A stretch of DNA of 64,000 nt from Torreya grandis (Eukaryota > Streptophyta > Pinopsida > Cupressales > Taxaceae), in assembly GCA_037957365.1 (NCBI GenBank), contig JARHVA010000667.1, positions 2,310,001-2,374,000 on the forward strand, read 5' to 3'. The position numbers and the translations under genes are program-made. Below are positions 1-10,644 of the stretch, piece by piece; the stretch's first letter is position 1; the number at the start of each line of letters is the position of its first letter. The notes below the pieces were generated by a model. The model saw only the letters and a list, made by a program, of their open reading frames with translations. It made no database searches and was not told where the DNA came from.

Positions 1-460
1 GTTTCCAAAGACAAATTGATTCACTGCAAAAAACTCTAGGCTCCACTAGCATACCAAAACAAAGACAACATCAAATCTGGATGATTCATAATGGCAGCCC
101 ACACCTCCCTTTATACTTTTTTTTTCTTTCCTTCATTTGGGAAGCTTTTAGAAACATCATAATATTTTATTATTATTTTTCCCTTTTAATATGTTATATT
201 TGCACTTTAATATAAACTAATGAATTATAACATAAAGTACAAATATAACATCATTTTGTAACATGAGGTTTCTAAAAATAGAAACATTCTAATAAATCAT
301 TAGAAAACCTCCGGAATATGTCGAAACTTCCCCAAAGAAACCAACTGCCATTTGGGTAACTGCGGAGAAGACCCTCTAACTATGTCGTATTAGCTTACGA
401 GGGCCACTAATAGGCTAATCATGCTGAAAGTACAATGTCTAGCTAGAAGGGGACATTGCA
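1..460 (-). mobile_element. Element B 3' LTR (partial, window edge)
   Basis: Bases 1-460 match 16100-16556 of the right LTR nearly base for base, including the AT-rich block near 160-240. The LTR ends at 460 with TTGCA followed by the polypurine tract. About 1.05 kb of this LTR lies left of the window. Confidence 0.9.
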
Positions 461-477
461 GTCTGCCCCTCTTGAAA
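461..477 (-). other. Element B polypurine tract
   Basis: On the minus strand this reads as AAGAGGGGCAGAC directly before the LTR terminus. Its position and purine bias fit the plus-strand DNA primer of a retrotransposon. A short stem-loop (478-495) lies next to it. Confidence 0.65.
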
Positions 478-495
478 TTGCTTGTCTCCAAGCAA
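478..495 (-). repeat. Stem-loop next to polypurine tract (element B)
   Basis: TTGCTTG and CAAGCAA flank a four-base loop. The same hairpin is found at the matching place in A (33313-33330), E (55727-55744), F (63835-63852) and G (48031-48048). In coding elements it overlaps the last pol codons. Confidence 0.6.
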
Positions 496-1751
496 TCTCA
501 AATCTGGATGCTTTAGAATCTCCTCACTCTCCCAAGTAGCATACTCAACTGGCAAGTCCCTCCATTTAATTAAGTATTCTCTGATGACCCGTCTCCGCAA
601 AGTCCTCTCTCGAACATCCAAGATGGCCTCAGGCACCAGTATCAATTTCCCCTCATCATCCAAGGGTGGCAAAGTCATGGAAGGAACCACACGATGTCCT
701 AACGCCTTTTTGAGGCTTGACACATGGAAGACATTGTGTACTCTATTGTCGGCTGGCAACTCCAACTCATAAGCCACCTTGCCCACTCTCCTGAATATTC
801 TAAATGGCCCATAGTATTGTGGCTTAAGCTTCTCAGCTCTGCTTTTCTTAAGAGAAGACTGTCTGTGTGGTTGTAGCATCAAATACTCCATATCACCAAC
901 CTCAAACGAGCATTCAACTCGCTTCTGATCTGCATACTGCTTTTGTTGGTTCTGAGCCTTTTGTATGTTTTCCCGCAATGCTCTCATAATGCCCCGGTTC
1001 CCCTGCAATAGATCACCAGCACTAGGCACTCGGCAATCTCCAAATAACAAATCCAAAAAGCTCGGTGCATCATACCCATACAATGCCATGAATAGTGTCA
1101 TCTGAATGGAGAGATGGTAAGTGGTATTGTAACAATAGTCACATAAATATAACCACTTAACCCAACCCTTCTGCTGCCCTACTATGTAGTTCCTAAGGTA
1201 GCCTTCCACCCATTTATTCACAATCTTCATCTGTCCATCAATCTGTGGGTGGTAACTAGTACTCAAAGTGAGTTCTGTCCCACACAGCCTGAATAGCTCA
1301 TGCCATAAATGACTCATAAACCGGCTATCTCTGTCACTGACTATGCTCTGAGGTAACCCATGCAATCTAAATACCTCATGGAAGAACAATTCTGCCACCT
1401 ACATAGCTGAGTAAGTAGCTGAGATCGGAAGGAAGTGAGCATCCACAACCACATATATGCAATCCCGTCCCTGGGCTCTAGGTAATCCAGTAATGAAATT
1501 CATAGATAAGCATTCCCACTTCCTATCAGGAATCGGAAGTCGCTGAAGTAAACCTGCTGGATATGCGTGTTCCTGTTTATTTTGCTAACAAACAGGACAC
1601 TCTCTAACATATCGTAGAACATCTGATTTGAGGCCCTTCCAAGTGAACCTCTTCCGAATCTGCTTGTAAGTCTTGAAATACCCGGGATGCCCTGCCATGG
1701 GTGTATCATGAAAGGTCCTCAAAATAATGTTCTTCATCTCCGATCCTGGGG

Positions 1752-2593
1752 TCAAATAAATCCTTTGTAAATGATTAAATCATTTACAACTATATATCTG
1801 GCATCCTGCACTAACCTTTCAACAATACCTGCAGCCCAACTATCCTTGGCATACTCTAGCACTATCAAGTGTCGCCAATCATCTAATATCCCAGTCATAG
1901 AACTCAAGTGTGGATGTCGAGATAAAGCATCAGGAACCACATTCTATGTCCCCTTGACAAAGGAAATGTCAAAATCATATGATTGCAGCTTGTTGACCCA
2001 TTTCTACTGCCGATCATTAAGATCTCTCTGTCCAAGGAAATGCTTCAAAATGTTATGGTTTGTTTTCACCACAAACTTGCTGCCTACCAAATACTCCCTG
2101 AATTTGGCCAATGCATGCATGACGGCCAACATCTCCTTGTCATATATGCTGTACCCTCTCTCTGGACTGCGAAGCTTCCGACTCTCAAAAGCAATTGGAT
2201 GCTTGTCCTGCATAAGGACTGCACCTATCCTCTCACCTAATGCATCACACTGTAGCTCAAAGGGTTTGGAGAAATCCGGCAATGCAAGAATTGGGCAAGA
2301 AGTCATAATTAGTTTGAACATCTCAAAACAATCATGTGCCTCAGGAGTCCAAACAAATGCCCCCTTCGTCAAATCAGTGAGTGGTGCCGCATGTCGTGAA
2401 TATTCATTAACAAACCTGCGATAGAAACCACACAATACCAAAAATTCTCTAAGCTGAGTAAGGTCCTCTGGAGTAGGCCATTCAACAATTGCCTTGATCT
2501 TCTCTGGGTCCATACGTACCCCCTCAGCGCTGATGATGTGCCCAAGATACAATAATTCTGTCATTCCCAAGTCACACTTGGATTCCTTGGCAT
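1752..2593 (-). pseudogene. Element B reverse transcriptase C-terminus and RNase H (broken)
   Basis: This continues the reverse transcriptase frame cut by the solo LTR at 2599. It begins with MTELLYLGHI and SAEGV (palm/thumb region), then GFYRRF and the RNase H with FELQCDA (first aspartate present) and SIYDKEMLAV (glutamate). It ends near 1752 with the linker VPDALSRHPHLSS. A stop follows NDRQ at 2004, so the RNase H and linker are split into two frames. It encodes the part that copies retrotransposon RNA to DNA and removes the RNA strand. Read with 5400-5960 it forms one domain interrupted by the insertion. Confidence 0.88.
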
Positions 2594-3280
2594 ACAAGTG
2601 TTGATGCAGTGGATTGCACCCTGGGTAGGAGGCCGAGCCCCTGCCTTCCACACGCAACAATGGAAACTCCCCTCTTGCCTGTGGGCAAGGCAAAACTGGG
2701 AGGAGAGTCTCTAGATAAAAGCTAGCTCCCTTTGATGCATCTGATTTATTCCAGTAAGTTGCTATACATATATATGTATATATAATGGGGGGATTGAAAA
2801 GGGAGAAGGATTACAGGAAAACAAAACCTATTCTAAGAGGGTGATGCACCAAAATAAGTTTGATCCACTCACATTCACACTTTGAACTACAAAAACACAT
2901 ACATACACTCTAACTGGTAAAAGGACCAGACTGCAGAGAGCTTGATAGGGAGGCTTCAATGGAAACACACAGTAAAAAAACTCACCATAGGTGTTGTAGG
3001 AAGAGCACACTATCTAGTAATCTCTTTCTACTTCTGCGCTCCAGGAACGACTCTTCTTATCACCTGCAGAAATGGCGCTTCGTATATACCAGGTACGTTG
3101 GTGTCAACCCTATGAAAGCATTAGGAAGCAATAACTGGACACAAGACTAACACTCAGACGCACTCAGAGATATATGCAACCAGAATAGAGGTCAAAATGT
3201 GTATTCTATTGATTCCAGGTGAAAAATAGCAGGGTTTCGCCTTACAATGTGAGAGATGCCTTCTCAAAATGAGAAGTCTA

Positions 3281-3291
3281 CAATATATAGA
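3281..3291 (-). promoter_or_regulatory. TATA-like box of the solo LTR
   Basis: Minus strand CTATATATTG. The same TATATAT block occurs at the matching point of every D-family LTR (near 25661, 30411 and 61833), followed by a GC-poor leader. This is the likely U3/R promoter core. Confidence 0.5.
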
Positions 3292-3852
3292 GGAAGAAAA
3301 GAGGCCTTTTGGCACCCTTTTTACAAGTGACCCATGTGCATTCCGATCATTGGGAAGAGGAAGCCGCTTAAAGATAATGCTGTGTCGGCTCTTGTTTTGA
3401 TTTTAGGCATTTTTTGATATATCAAACATTATATGTGGAATTATGGGCCGCGCCGTTTGTATGCAAACAAGACCACTCCTTCAAGGCAATCACGTGGCTT
3501 GTCTGCTCATCAATGCAAAGTGAAGAAAAAATGGGTTGCGCTGTTCACCGTTCGCGTCTCTTGATGATCAATTCGCAGACACTATGTCAACCGCTGGAGT
3601 AACTCCTTGAGTCGACACCTTCCTTCACCACTTGGACTGCTTTGTCCATTTCTGCACTTGGTTCTTTTGCCCCTTCTTGGCTTTGTCTTTCTTCTGGCTT
3701 TAAGCCTTTGAATTCCTTTGGGTTCGCGCTTAAGTCTGCGAAGATCAACAGCTACTTCATTGCCGCAAATTTGACGTCCTCGGGTCTGTCATCCTCAGTA
3801 ATTCGTTCGTGTCTTTCCTGCTTGCCTTGGCCGCTTTTCGCTGATATCAACA

Positions 3853-4386
3853 AGTGACACGTGGCGTGTTCCGCTGTGAAACAGGCGAGGACACGTGGCA
3901 ACATCCGCTTAACTTATAGAAGCTTTAGGCACCTTTTGAGAGTCCTGCGGAAGATAACACGTGGCGGCTTTTGCTAAGCTTTAGAAACAATACAAAATCA
4001 TTCGGGACTCATTCAGATTCATCACAGACGATGACACTTGGCAGCTTCCGCTCTCTTTTAGCAGTTCATCCAGGGCCCACCACAGTCTTTACGGAACAAA
4101 AGGGAGAGACCGCGGATGTTGACACTTGTCAGCTTCCGCCGAGCTTTGCAAGGGACATGCGGCACGTTCCGCTGCTATTAGAAAAATATGTCAAAATCTT
4201 TCGCATTTGCCACTTGGCGCCCTCCGAGGAACTCTAAGGGAAACTTGTTGAAATGAGCTTTGGAACTTGGATGCAGACACTTGTCGCGCTCCGCTGGGTT
4301 TTGCAAGGGACACGTGGCACATCCCTCTGCTTTTAGAGGCAAATTATCATGTGTCCCGACAGACAACACTTGGCAGCTTCCGCTCT
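3853..4386 (-). promoter_or_regulatory. Cluster of about ten G-box/ABRE-like repeats in the LTR U3
   Basis: A degenerate unit of the form ACACGTGGC or ACACTTGGC followed by CTTCCGCT recurs about ten times (near 3857, 3892, 3957, 4031, 4120, 4150, 4200, 4278, 4310, 4366). Four copies hold the perfect G-box/ABRE core ACACGTGGC. The cluster lies upstream of the TATA-like box at 3281 in the LTR's own orientation. Binding by bZIP factors and stress or ABA response are inferred from the motif only. Confidence 0.5.
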
Positions 4387-4751
4387 CGGGCTTTTTTTGG
4401 TGTAAAATTGACGTTTGCGGGCCCATCACTGTTTGAAAACCAACGGCTAGTCCATTTCCCTGAAATTGACGGCCTCGAAAAACGTCACTATCCTTGGCAA
4501 ATCCTTTGGTTCTTTTCCTTTGTTTCAGCCTTTTCTGCTCCGATCGGGCTTTTGTCTCGGCCAATTTTCCTGCGGACAGAATGTCCGCAAGAATTGTCTT
4601 GCTCGCTTCCTTCCCTTCAAAGTTTTCTATCGGGCTTTTCTCCCCCAGCTTTCCTGAATTCTTTCGGACTTTTTGGGAAGAAAATTCCGCGGAAATAAAC
4701 AAGACCAAGGCAAAAGCAAAGAAGCGATTTCTTTCAGACTTTTTGTCCTCT

Positions 4752-5003
4752 GCCCTTGCGGAGGGCAGAGGACACTTGAGAAAGACCAAAAGTGAACAAG
4801 GCCAAAAAGGTTAGTTCCCTTCGAAAATTTGACAAGGCAAAGAACGAGAATTTCTTCGGACAAAATGTCCAAAGGAATTCCTTCGAACATTTTGTCCGAA
4901 GAAATTCTCGTTCTTTGCCTTGTCAAATTTTCGAAGGGAACTAACCTTTTTGGCCTTGTTCACTTTTGGTCTTTCTCAAGTGTCCTCTGCCCTCCGCAAG
5001 GGC
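4752..5003. repeat. 252-bp near-perfect palindrome
   Basis: The left half (4752-4877) is the reverse complement of the right half (4878-5003), centred on GGAATTCC, with about two mismatches visible by eye. Because of this the same peptide start (MTRQRTRISS) is read on both strands. There is effectively no spacer. It lies in the solo LTR upstream of its promoter. Confidence 0.92.
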
Positions 5004-5399
5004 ACTTGGGTCAGGAATTGCCCTCTGCAAGGGCAATTGTCCTTCGGGAGACTCTCTTAAACCTTCTTATTGAACCATCCCTTTGAAACAAGCTGTTGAA
5101 GCAAGTCATTGAACAAAGGCATTGAACCATCTGTTGCACCAAGCCATTGAACCAACTAAATCTGAGCCAATTGAACTGAATGGTTCAATGGTCCGAAGAA
5201 ACTTTGTAGAAGTCCCTTTCATTCTTTGAACTAGTTCTTCATCTGCCAAAAGACTCGCCTGCAGAGTTCGTAGAAACGCCTGCAGAGTCCGTAGAAATGC
5301 CTGCAAGACTTGTGCAAAACCAAAAATGTACTGGCTCAAAACAGCAGGGGAAAAAGGGGACCGATTTTGGCCTGCAGGACCAAAATGGTCAACAACAAG

Positions 5400-5960
5400 G
5401 ATTCACCTCCAAGAATACCCAAAACCGCATCAAGATGTGCAATGTGATGCTCCCATGTTCTGCTATATACCAAGATATCATCAAAGAATACCAACACATA
5501 CCTCCTTAACTGCGAATGGAAGACCTTGTTCATCGTAGATTGAAATATCATCGAAGCATTAGTTAGCCCAAATGGCATAACCACAAACTTGAAATGTCCA
5601 CAATAACACCTGAAAGCCATCTTCTCTATGTCCTGCTCCCTAACACGAATCTGATGATACCCCGACCTCAAGTCAATTTTGGAGAAGTAGCAGGCACCAC
5701 GTAACTCATCTATCAACTCATCAATTCTAGGGATGGGGTAACGGTTCTTGATTGTTCTTTTATTTAGGAGCCTATAATCAATACACATCCGGAATGTACT
5801 ATCCTTTTTCTTGACCAAGACTACTGATGATGCAAAAGGTGACTTACTTGGTCTAATGTGTCCCATGGCCAGCAAATCCTTAATAGTTTTCTCTATTTCA
5901 TCCTTCAGCCTCCTGGGGTGCCTATATATGGAGTGACCATCACGGGCTTAGCGTCCTCCT
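5400..5960 (-). pseudogene. Element B reverse transcriptase N-terminal part
   Basis: Minus-strand frame with [36 protein letters not shown] and the catalytic box VFFDDIL, in the order of Ty3 reverse transcriptases. The frame is lost after about codon 160 because the solo LTR begins at 5394; the rest resumes at 2593. Upstream, near 5905-5930, a frameshift separates it from the protease-side frame. The catalytic aspartate pair is intact. Confidence 0.9.
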
Positions 5961-6544
5961 CCAACTCAATGATATGCTCAATCCCTCTGTCTGGTGTTCT
6001 TCCTACTGGAATATCATTGAATACCTGAGTGTGTTGAATTCTTAACTCCTGAATGTTTGGATGGTAAATTGGCTTCTGTTGCTCACCCTGTGTAAGCATC
6101 AAAACACACTCAGCTGCCCACTCAACCATGTCATGCCTCATAAGTCTCTCCATCCTAAAAGAAATCATCCTGAAACTGGAATCTCGAATAGCCTTGAGGA
6201 CATGAGTTTTTCCATCTACCTGGAATGTCATTTCCATCTCTCTGAGATCCAGGGTGAATTTCCCTATCATGTAACCATCTCATGCCAAGTACCATATCTG
6301 TATCACCCATATTCACCACATAGAATTTGGTCTTGAACTCATAGTTGTTCAAATTCATAGGCAAATCTGATATCCTCCTTTCGCACTTAAGGGTATAACC
6401 ATCTGCCACCTTAACTCTTATTCCCTCAAATTTCTCTGTCTTGATTCCATGCCTCTCAACCAATCAGGCATCAATAAAATTATGAGTTGCCCCTGTGTCA
6501 AGAAGAATGATAATCTTTTGCCCTGCTAGAACTCCACGCATTCT
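5905..6544 (-). pseudogene. Element B aspartic protease and linker to RT
   Basis: The minus strand reads LLDTGATHNFIDA near 6470-6508, the active-site motif of retroviral-type aspartic proteases. It is followed by VADGYTL, NNYEFKTKFYVVN and DTDMVLGMRWL, then a linker ending HIIELEEDAKPV before the reverse transcriptase. A stop lies just after NFIDA and a frameshift near 6260. The protease would process the polyprotein. Its N-terminal side is cut off by the copia insertion at 6550; the gag side resumes at 13554. Confidence 0.88.
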
Positions 6545-6772
6545 AAATGTGTTAAGCACAAGCTTATACTGAGAGGGGGGTGAATCAGTATAAGATATTT
6601 TTTCGCTTTCGACTATTAATCTTAAACCAAAACCTCAAATTACTTCACAATTAATATATTCAAAGCAATCAAAGAATACAATGCAAAACCACACAATGCA
6701 AATAGACACAGATTTGCGTGGAAACCCTTTCGAGAGAAAACCATGGAGAAATTCTCTTAATATAAATATTCG

Positions 6773-6905
6773 TAGGCATCAACCTACTGGGGCACCAACC
6801 CTAAAAACAATTTTGTAGGCACCAACCTATAGGAGCACCAACTCCTTTCACTGAGCACCAACTTAGCAAGAGACACCAATCTCTTCAAAACGAAGGCACC
6901 AACCT
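6773..6905. repeat. CACCAACC repeats in copia LTR
   Basis: A short unit around GGCACCAACCT is repeated with variants about seven times; the matching block in the other LTR is 12906-13040. Confidence 0.6.
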
Positions 6906-7249
6906 TCTCAGAAAAAATCACTCTTATATCTCAAATTTGTTTTCAAAACAATGGATGATAGAACACTTGCTTTATCTCCTTTAGATTCAATCTACACTTG
7001 AGTGTTTTTGCTGCTATACTCTTCCTTATACTTGCTGATTTTTTTTTTTTAATATTCTCACAAAAAATTGCCTTTAAAAATTCTGCTCTTCTTTTATATA
7101 TCTTCCACTTTCGAATCTACTCTTTTGCCATTCGTTATGCACTTATTTATAACCCACAGAAAGCCACAAATCAAGGTCATGACTCTTCAAGTGAAAAGGT
7201 CCTTTTGAACGGTCACAACTCCCAATAGGTCGACCAAGGTTGACACTTC

Positions 7250-7350
7250 CATCGACAATTCCGCTCACTTCCGTCGACAATTCCGTTCACTTCCGTCAAC
7301 AATTCCGTTCATTTTCGGCAACAATTCCGTTTACTTCCGGCAATAGTTCC
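7250..7350. repeat. 22-23 bp tandem repeat in copia LTR
   Basis: The unit contains ATTCCGTTCACTTCCG and (C)GACA or GGCAACA. There are about four to five copies here and about six to seven at 13385-13515, which explains part of the LTR length difference. Confidence 0.7.
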
Positions 7351-7378
7351 ATTTGACATCAATGACAATATTCCAACA

Positions 7379-7393
7379 ATCTCTTCCTTTGTC
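7379..7393 (-). other. Copia polypurine tract
   Basis: Minus strand GACAAAGGAAGAGAT directly upstream of the 3' LTR. Similar purine-rich GGGGGAG runs occur again near 7440-7560 in the untranslated stretch after pol. Confidence 0.6.
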
Positions 7394-7578
7394 ATTGATG
7401 GCAACCACAAACTGAAACTACTCCCCCTTGCTGCACTGTCTCTTCTGTCTGAATCATTTTTTGCTGTAGCTCCCCCTTTCTGTGACATCCTCTTTCTGTA
7501 CTTCTCCCCCTTTGACATCAATGACAAAGGGTCTATCCAAGAGCTAGTACTTAGCTCCCCCTCAGTCGATGCTTCCCT

Positions 7579-9121
7579 TTAGTGGCAAGAAGCAAAAGAA
7601 ATTACTCCCAACTTCTGTCGTAGGTACTCAAATATTTCCTTTGGAAGTGGCTTAGTGAAGATATTTGCCATCTGTTTGGATGTGGAAACATATTCCAATT
7701 TTACTTGTTGTTCTGCCACCTGTTCTCTCCAGTAATGATACTATATAGGAATATGCATAGTTCTAGAATGCATAACTGGATTCTTTGAAATACTTATCGC
7801 ACAGTATTATCGCACAATATGGAGATTGGATGATTATACTCTACTTTGATATCTTTCAAGGTTTGTTTCATCCATAAAACTTGTATACAACATAGCACTG
7901 CCGCTATATACTCTGCTTCTGCTGTGGATAAAGATATAAAATTCTGCTTCTTACTCAACCAAGATACTAGGCTATCTCCAAGAAAGAATGCTCCTCCACT
8001 TGTACTTTTTCTATCATCTACACAACCTGCCCAATCTGAATCCGTGTATGCTACCAATGTGAAGTCTTTACCTCTTGGGTACCACAACCCATAATCCAAG
8101 GTTTTCTTTAAATATCTAAATATACGTTTCACGGCTTGCACATGTGTTTCTTTTGGAGCTGCTTGAAATCGTGCAACCATACCTACTGCTTGCATGATAT
8201 CTGGCCTAGATGCTGTCACATATAGTAAACTCCCAATCATTGATCTGTAAAGAGTTTGATCAGTATTCGGAGATTCATCATCTTTTATCAACTTCGTACT
8301 TGTAGCCATAGGTGTGCTAACAAAGGCACACTCCTCCATATGGAATTTCTTCAACATCTCCTTCACATACTTGCTTTGGGATATGAATATTCCTTTGTTA
8401 GATTGAGAGATTTGTAAACCAAGGAAAAATGACAACTCACCTAACATGGACATCTCAAATTCCTTTTGCATATCTTCAACAAATATCTTAGACATTTCCT
8501 CATTGTCTCCTCCAAAGATTATATCATCTACATACACCACAACAATTAACTGGTAATCTCCTTCAGTTTTGATGTAAAGATTACTATCAGCATATCCTCT
8601 CTTGAATCCTTGGTCTTGTAGGTATTTATCAAGCCTAACATACCATGCTCTAGGAGCTTGTTTCAATCCGTAGAAAGCCTTCTTCAACTTACATAATCCT
8701 TGTTTTCTGATAAGAGGAATCCTTCTGGCTGTTCTATGTAAACTTCCTCTTCTAGATTGCCATTTAGAAATGCTGATTTAACATCCATTTGATAAACTTT
8801 GAAATTTTTGAATACTGAAAATGCAAGAAATATTCAAATTGCTTCTAATCTAGCAACAGGAGCAAAAGTTTCTTCAAACTCTACACCTTCTACTTGAGCA
8901 TACCCCTTACATACCAACCTTGCTTTGTTTCGAGTGACTTGGCCATTTTCATTCAATTTGTTTCAAAAAACCCACTTAGTGCCAATTACATTCTGATCCA
9001 TTGGCCTGGGCACAAGTTCCCAAGTCTCATTCTTCTTAATTTGATCCAACTCTTCTTCCATTGCTTTTACCCAATGTTTATCATGACTAGCTTCAGAAAA
9101 ATTCTTAGGCTCTACCTTGGA
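7579..9121 (-). pseudogene. Copia reverse transcriptase and RNase H (broken)
   Basis: Starts near 9121 with HWVKAMEEEL, then [59 protein letters not shown] and the catalytic YVDDIIFGG. RNase H follows with YTDSDWAG, DDRKSTSGG and SLSTAEAEYIA. A stop lies in the N-terminal part (after TKWVF) and another after LEAI. A frameshift just before KKAFYG and a second after ILCDNT break the frame; the last part (ANIFTKPL) is readable to a stop near 7579. This domain order is that of copia pol. The largest unbroken piece is 7794-8687. Confidence 0.93.
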
Positions 9122-9251
9122 TAACAAAGAAATTTACATGCTCAAGTATACTTACAATTCTTCTTCTGGTTTGCACCCCAGCATCAATGTTGCCAATGAT
9201 CTGACTTTCAGCATGATTCTTCTAAACAAAGCGAGATGGTGCTTTGGTGCC

Positions 9252-10643
9252 CTACCTTTCAGATTCACTCAATTTTTCTACATTTTCTTCCTCCCCTTCT
9301 TCTACAAGATTGGGTATTTCTAGAGGCTCTTCTGAAGGTTCTTTTGCCTTTTGATTCATGATCTCATCTATTCTAACACTAACACTTTCTATGATAGTTT
9401 GTAGCCTTTTGTTATAACATCTATAGGCTTTGCTTTTGATGGAGTAACCAAGAAAAATTCTTTCGTCAGCTCTTGAATCAAATTTGCCCAAGTTTTCTTC
9501 ATTCATGTTGATAAAACATTTACTTCTAAACACTTTGAAATGTTTGACCAAAGCTGGTCTTCCTTTCCACAATTCGTAAGGAGTTTTGTCATTATTAACT
9601 CTGATTTGCCCTCTATTCAAGATGTATACTGTTGTATTAACTGCTTCTCTCCAAAATCTATCTGATAGCTTAGATTCATTCAACATAATTCTATCCATCT
9701 CTTGAACGGTTCAATTTTTCCTTTCCAACACTCCATTTTGTTGTGGAGTCCTTGCAGTTGAGTATTGTCTCTTAATTCCATGATCTTCGCAAAACTCAAT
9801 GAATTCATTTGAAATAAACTCACCTCCTCGATCTGACCTTAGACATTTTATTTTCAGCTCTTTTTCATTTTCTACTAATGCCTTGAAAGCTTTAAACTTT
9901 TCAAATGCTTCTGATTTTTCTTTTAGAAAGGCTACCCATGTCATTCTAGAATAATCATCAATGAGCAACATAAAGTAGCTCTCACCTTGCATGCTTTCAG
10001 TTCTGGTAGGACCACAAAGATCCGTATGAATCAGCTCTAGTGGTTTGGTGGGCGAATATTCTTTTGTTTTGAACTTTGTTCTGGTTTGCTTCCCGTGTTG
10101 GCATTGCTTGCATAGAGTATTTGAAGGTTTTGTTATCTTGGGCATATCTCGCACAGCCTGTTTGTTGCTGATTTTCACAAGATTATCAAAATTTATGTGC
10201 CCTAACCTTTTATGCCATAGCCAACTTTCTTCAACTTGACTCAGACAACATTTCTCTCCTATTTCTCCAAGCACGTATAGGTTGTTTGTGGTTCTATGAG
10301 CATCTGCAATTAGTTCTCTCGTGTCTCTTTTTCTGATCTCACAACCTTCAGAAAAGAACTTGAGTGTGTCCTTGATCACACATTTGGCTACACTTAGAAG
10401 ATTATGCTTTAACCCTTCCAAATATAACACATTTTCTGTTTTGGTTTTTCCATTATCGAGACTAAGTGTACCTTTTCTTGTTATTCTGGCTGTAGTGTTG
10501 TCTCCGAACTTCACCGTGCTTTCATTGACCTTTTTTAATGAGATGAATTTGCTTTTATCTCCAGTCATGTGTCTCGAACATCCACTATCAATGAACCATT
10601 GTTGTCCTTCATCTCTAGCATGGAATGCTGTTTGAACAATCAC
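9252..10643 (-). pseudogene. Copia protease and integrase (one internal stop)
   Basis: The frame begins before 10643; WFIDSGCSRHMTGD is the aspartic protease motif (Asp at about residue 19). The integrase follows with its zinc-binding H..H..C..C (WHKRLGHI, CKQCQHGK). The core has HTDLCGP, LRSDRGGEF and NGVLERKN, so all three acidic catalytic residues are visible. A single TGA right after ERKN splits it into 9711-10643 and 9252-9698; the second part has the C-terminal region with YELWKGRPALVKHF and IFLGYS. The integrase joins retrotransposon cDNA to the genome. Confidence 0.92.
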
Positions 10644-10644
10644 G

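Larger units (their letters stand above)
439..1751 (-). pseudogene. Element B integrase with C-terminal chromodomain (broken)
   Basis: Integrase inserts retrotransposon cDNA; the chromodomain is thought to steer insertion towards modified chromatin. From right to left one sees the zinc-binding part (HDTP..GH..CPVC, about 1590-1700), the catalytic core and, near 500-640, a chromodomain with EYLIKWRDLP and ATWE. Several changes kill it. There is a stop just after CPVC and another before VAELFF. The first catalytic aspartate (in the block that reads SMNFITG) is asparagine, and the glutamate that should stand 35 residues after SDRD is lysine (DGQMKIVN). The frame runs slightly into the LTR (439-460). 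Identity as a chromovirus integrase is firm; the clade is not resolved. Confidence 0.9.
2599..5394 (-). mobile_element. Solo LTR of the D family, inserted in element B
   Basis: A single LTR of 2796 bp begins TGTTGATGCAG and ends TGGTCAACA (TG...CA on either strand). It is flanked by perfect 5-bp duplications ACAAG at 2594-2598 and 5395-5399. It splits the reverse transcriptase of element B. Its ends match the LTRs of element D (25006-27249) and the solo LTR at 60349-62548 (opposite orientation). No internal sequence is present, so it is the product of LTR-LTR recombination. It is about 0.5 kb longer than its relatives because of repeats at 3855-4385 and the palindrome at 4752-5003. Frames inside it (such as 4178-4789 minus) are not genes. 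Confidence 0.95.
6550..7378 (-). mobile_element. Copia 3' LTR
   Basis: 829 bp, TGTTAAGCAC to TTCCAACA. On the minus strand it starts TGTTGGAATATTGTCATTG, a common copia terminus. It differs in length from the right LTR (865 bp) mainly through fewer copies of an internal 22-23 bp repeat near 7250-7350. Confidence 0.95.

Noticed and set aside
1771..2424. 217-codon plus-strand frame
   Set aside because: Mirror of the reverse transcriptase and RNase H coding on the minus strand.
4178..5086. Frames of 85-203 codons in the first solo LTR, including identical peptides on both strands
   Set aside because: They lie in an LTR and come from the palindrome and repeats; no family resemblance and no conservation between LTR copies.
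7250..7350. CRISPR-like spaced repeats
   Set aside because: Units are adjacent, variable and inside an LTR of a plant element; there are no unique spacers and no cas genes.
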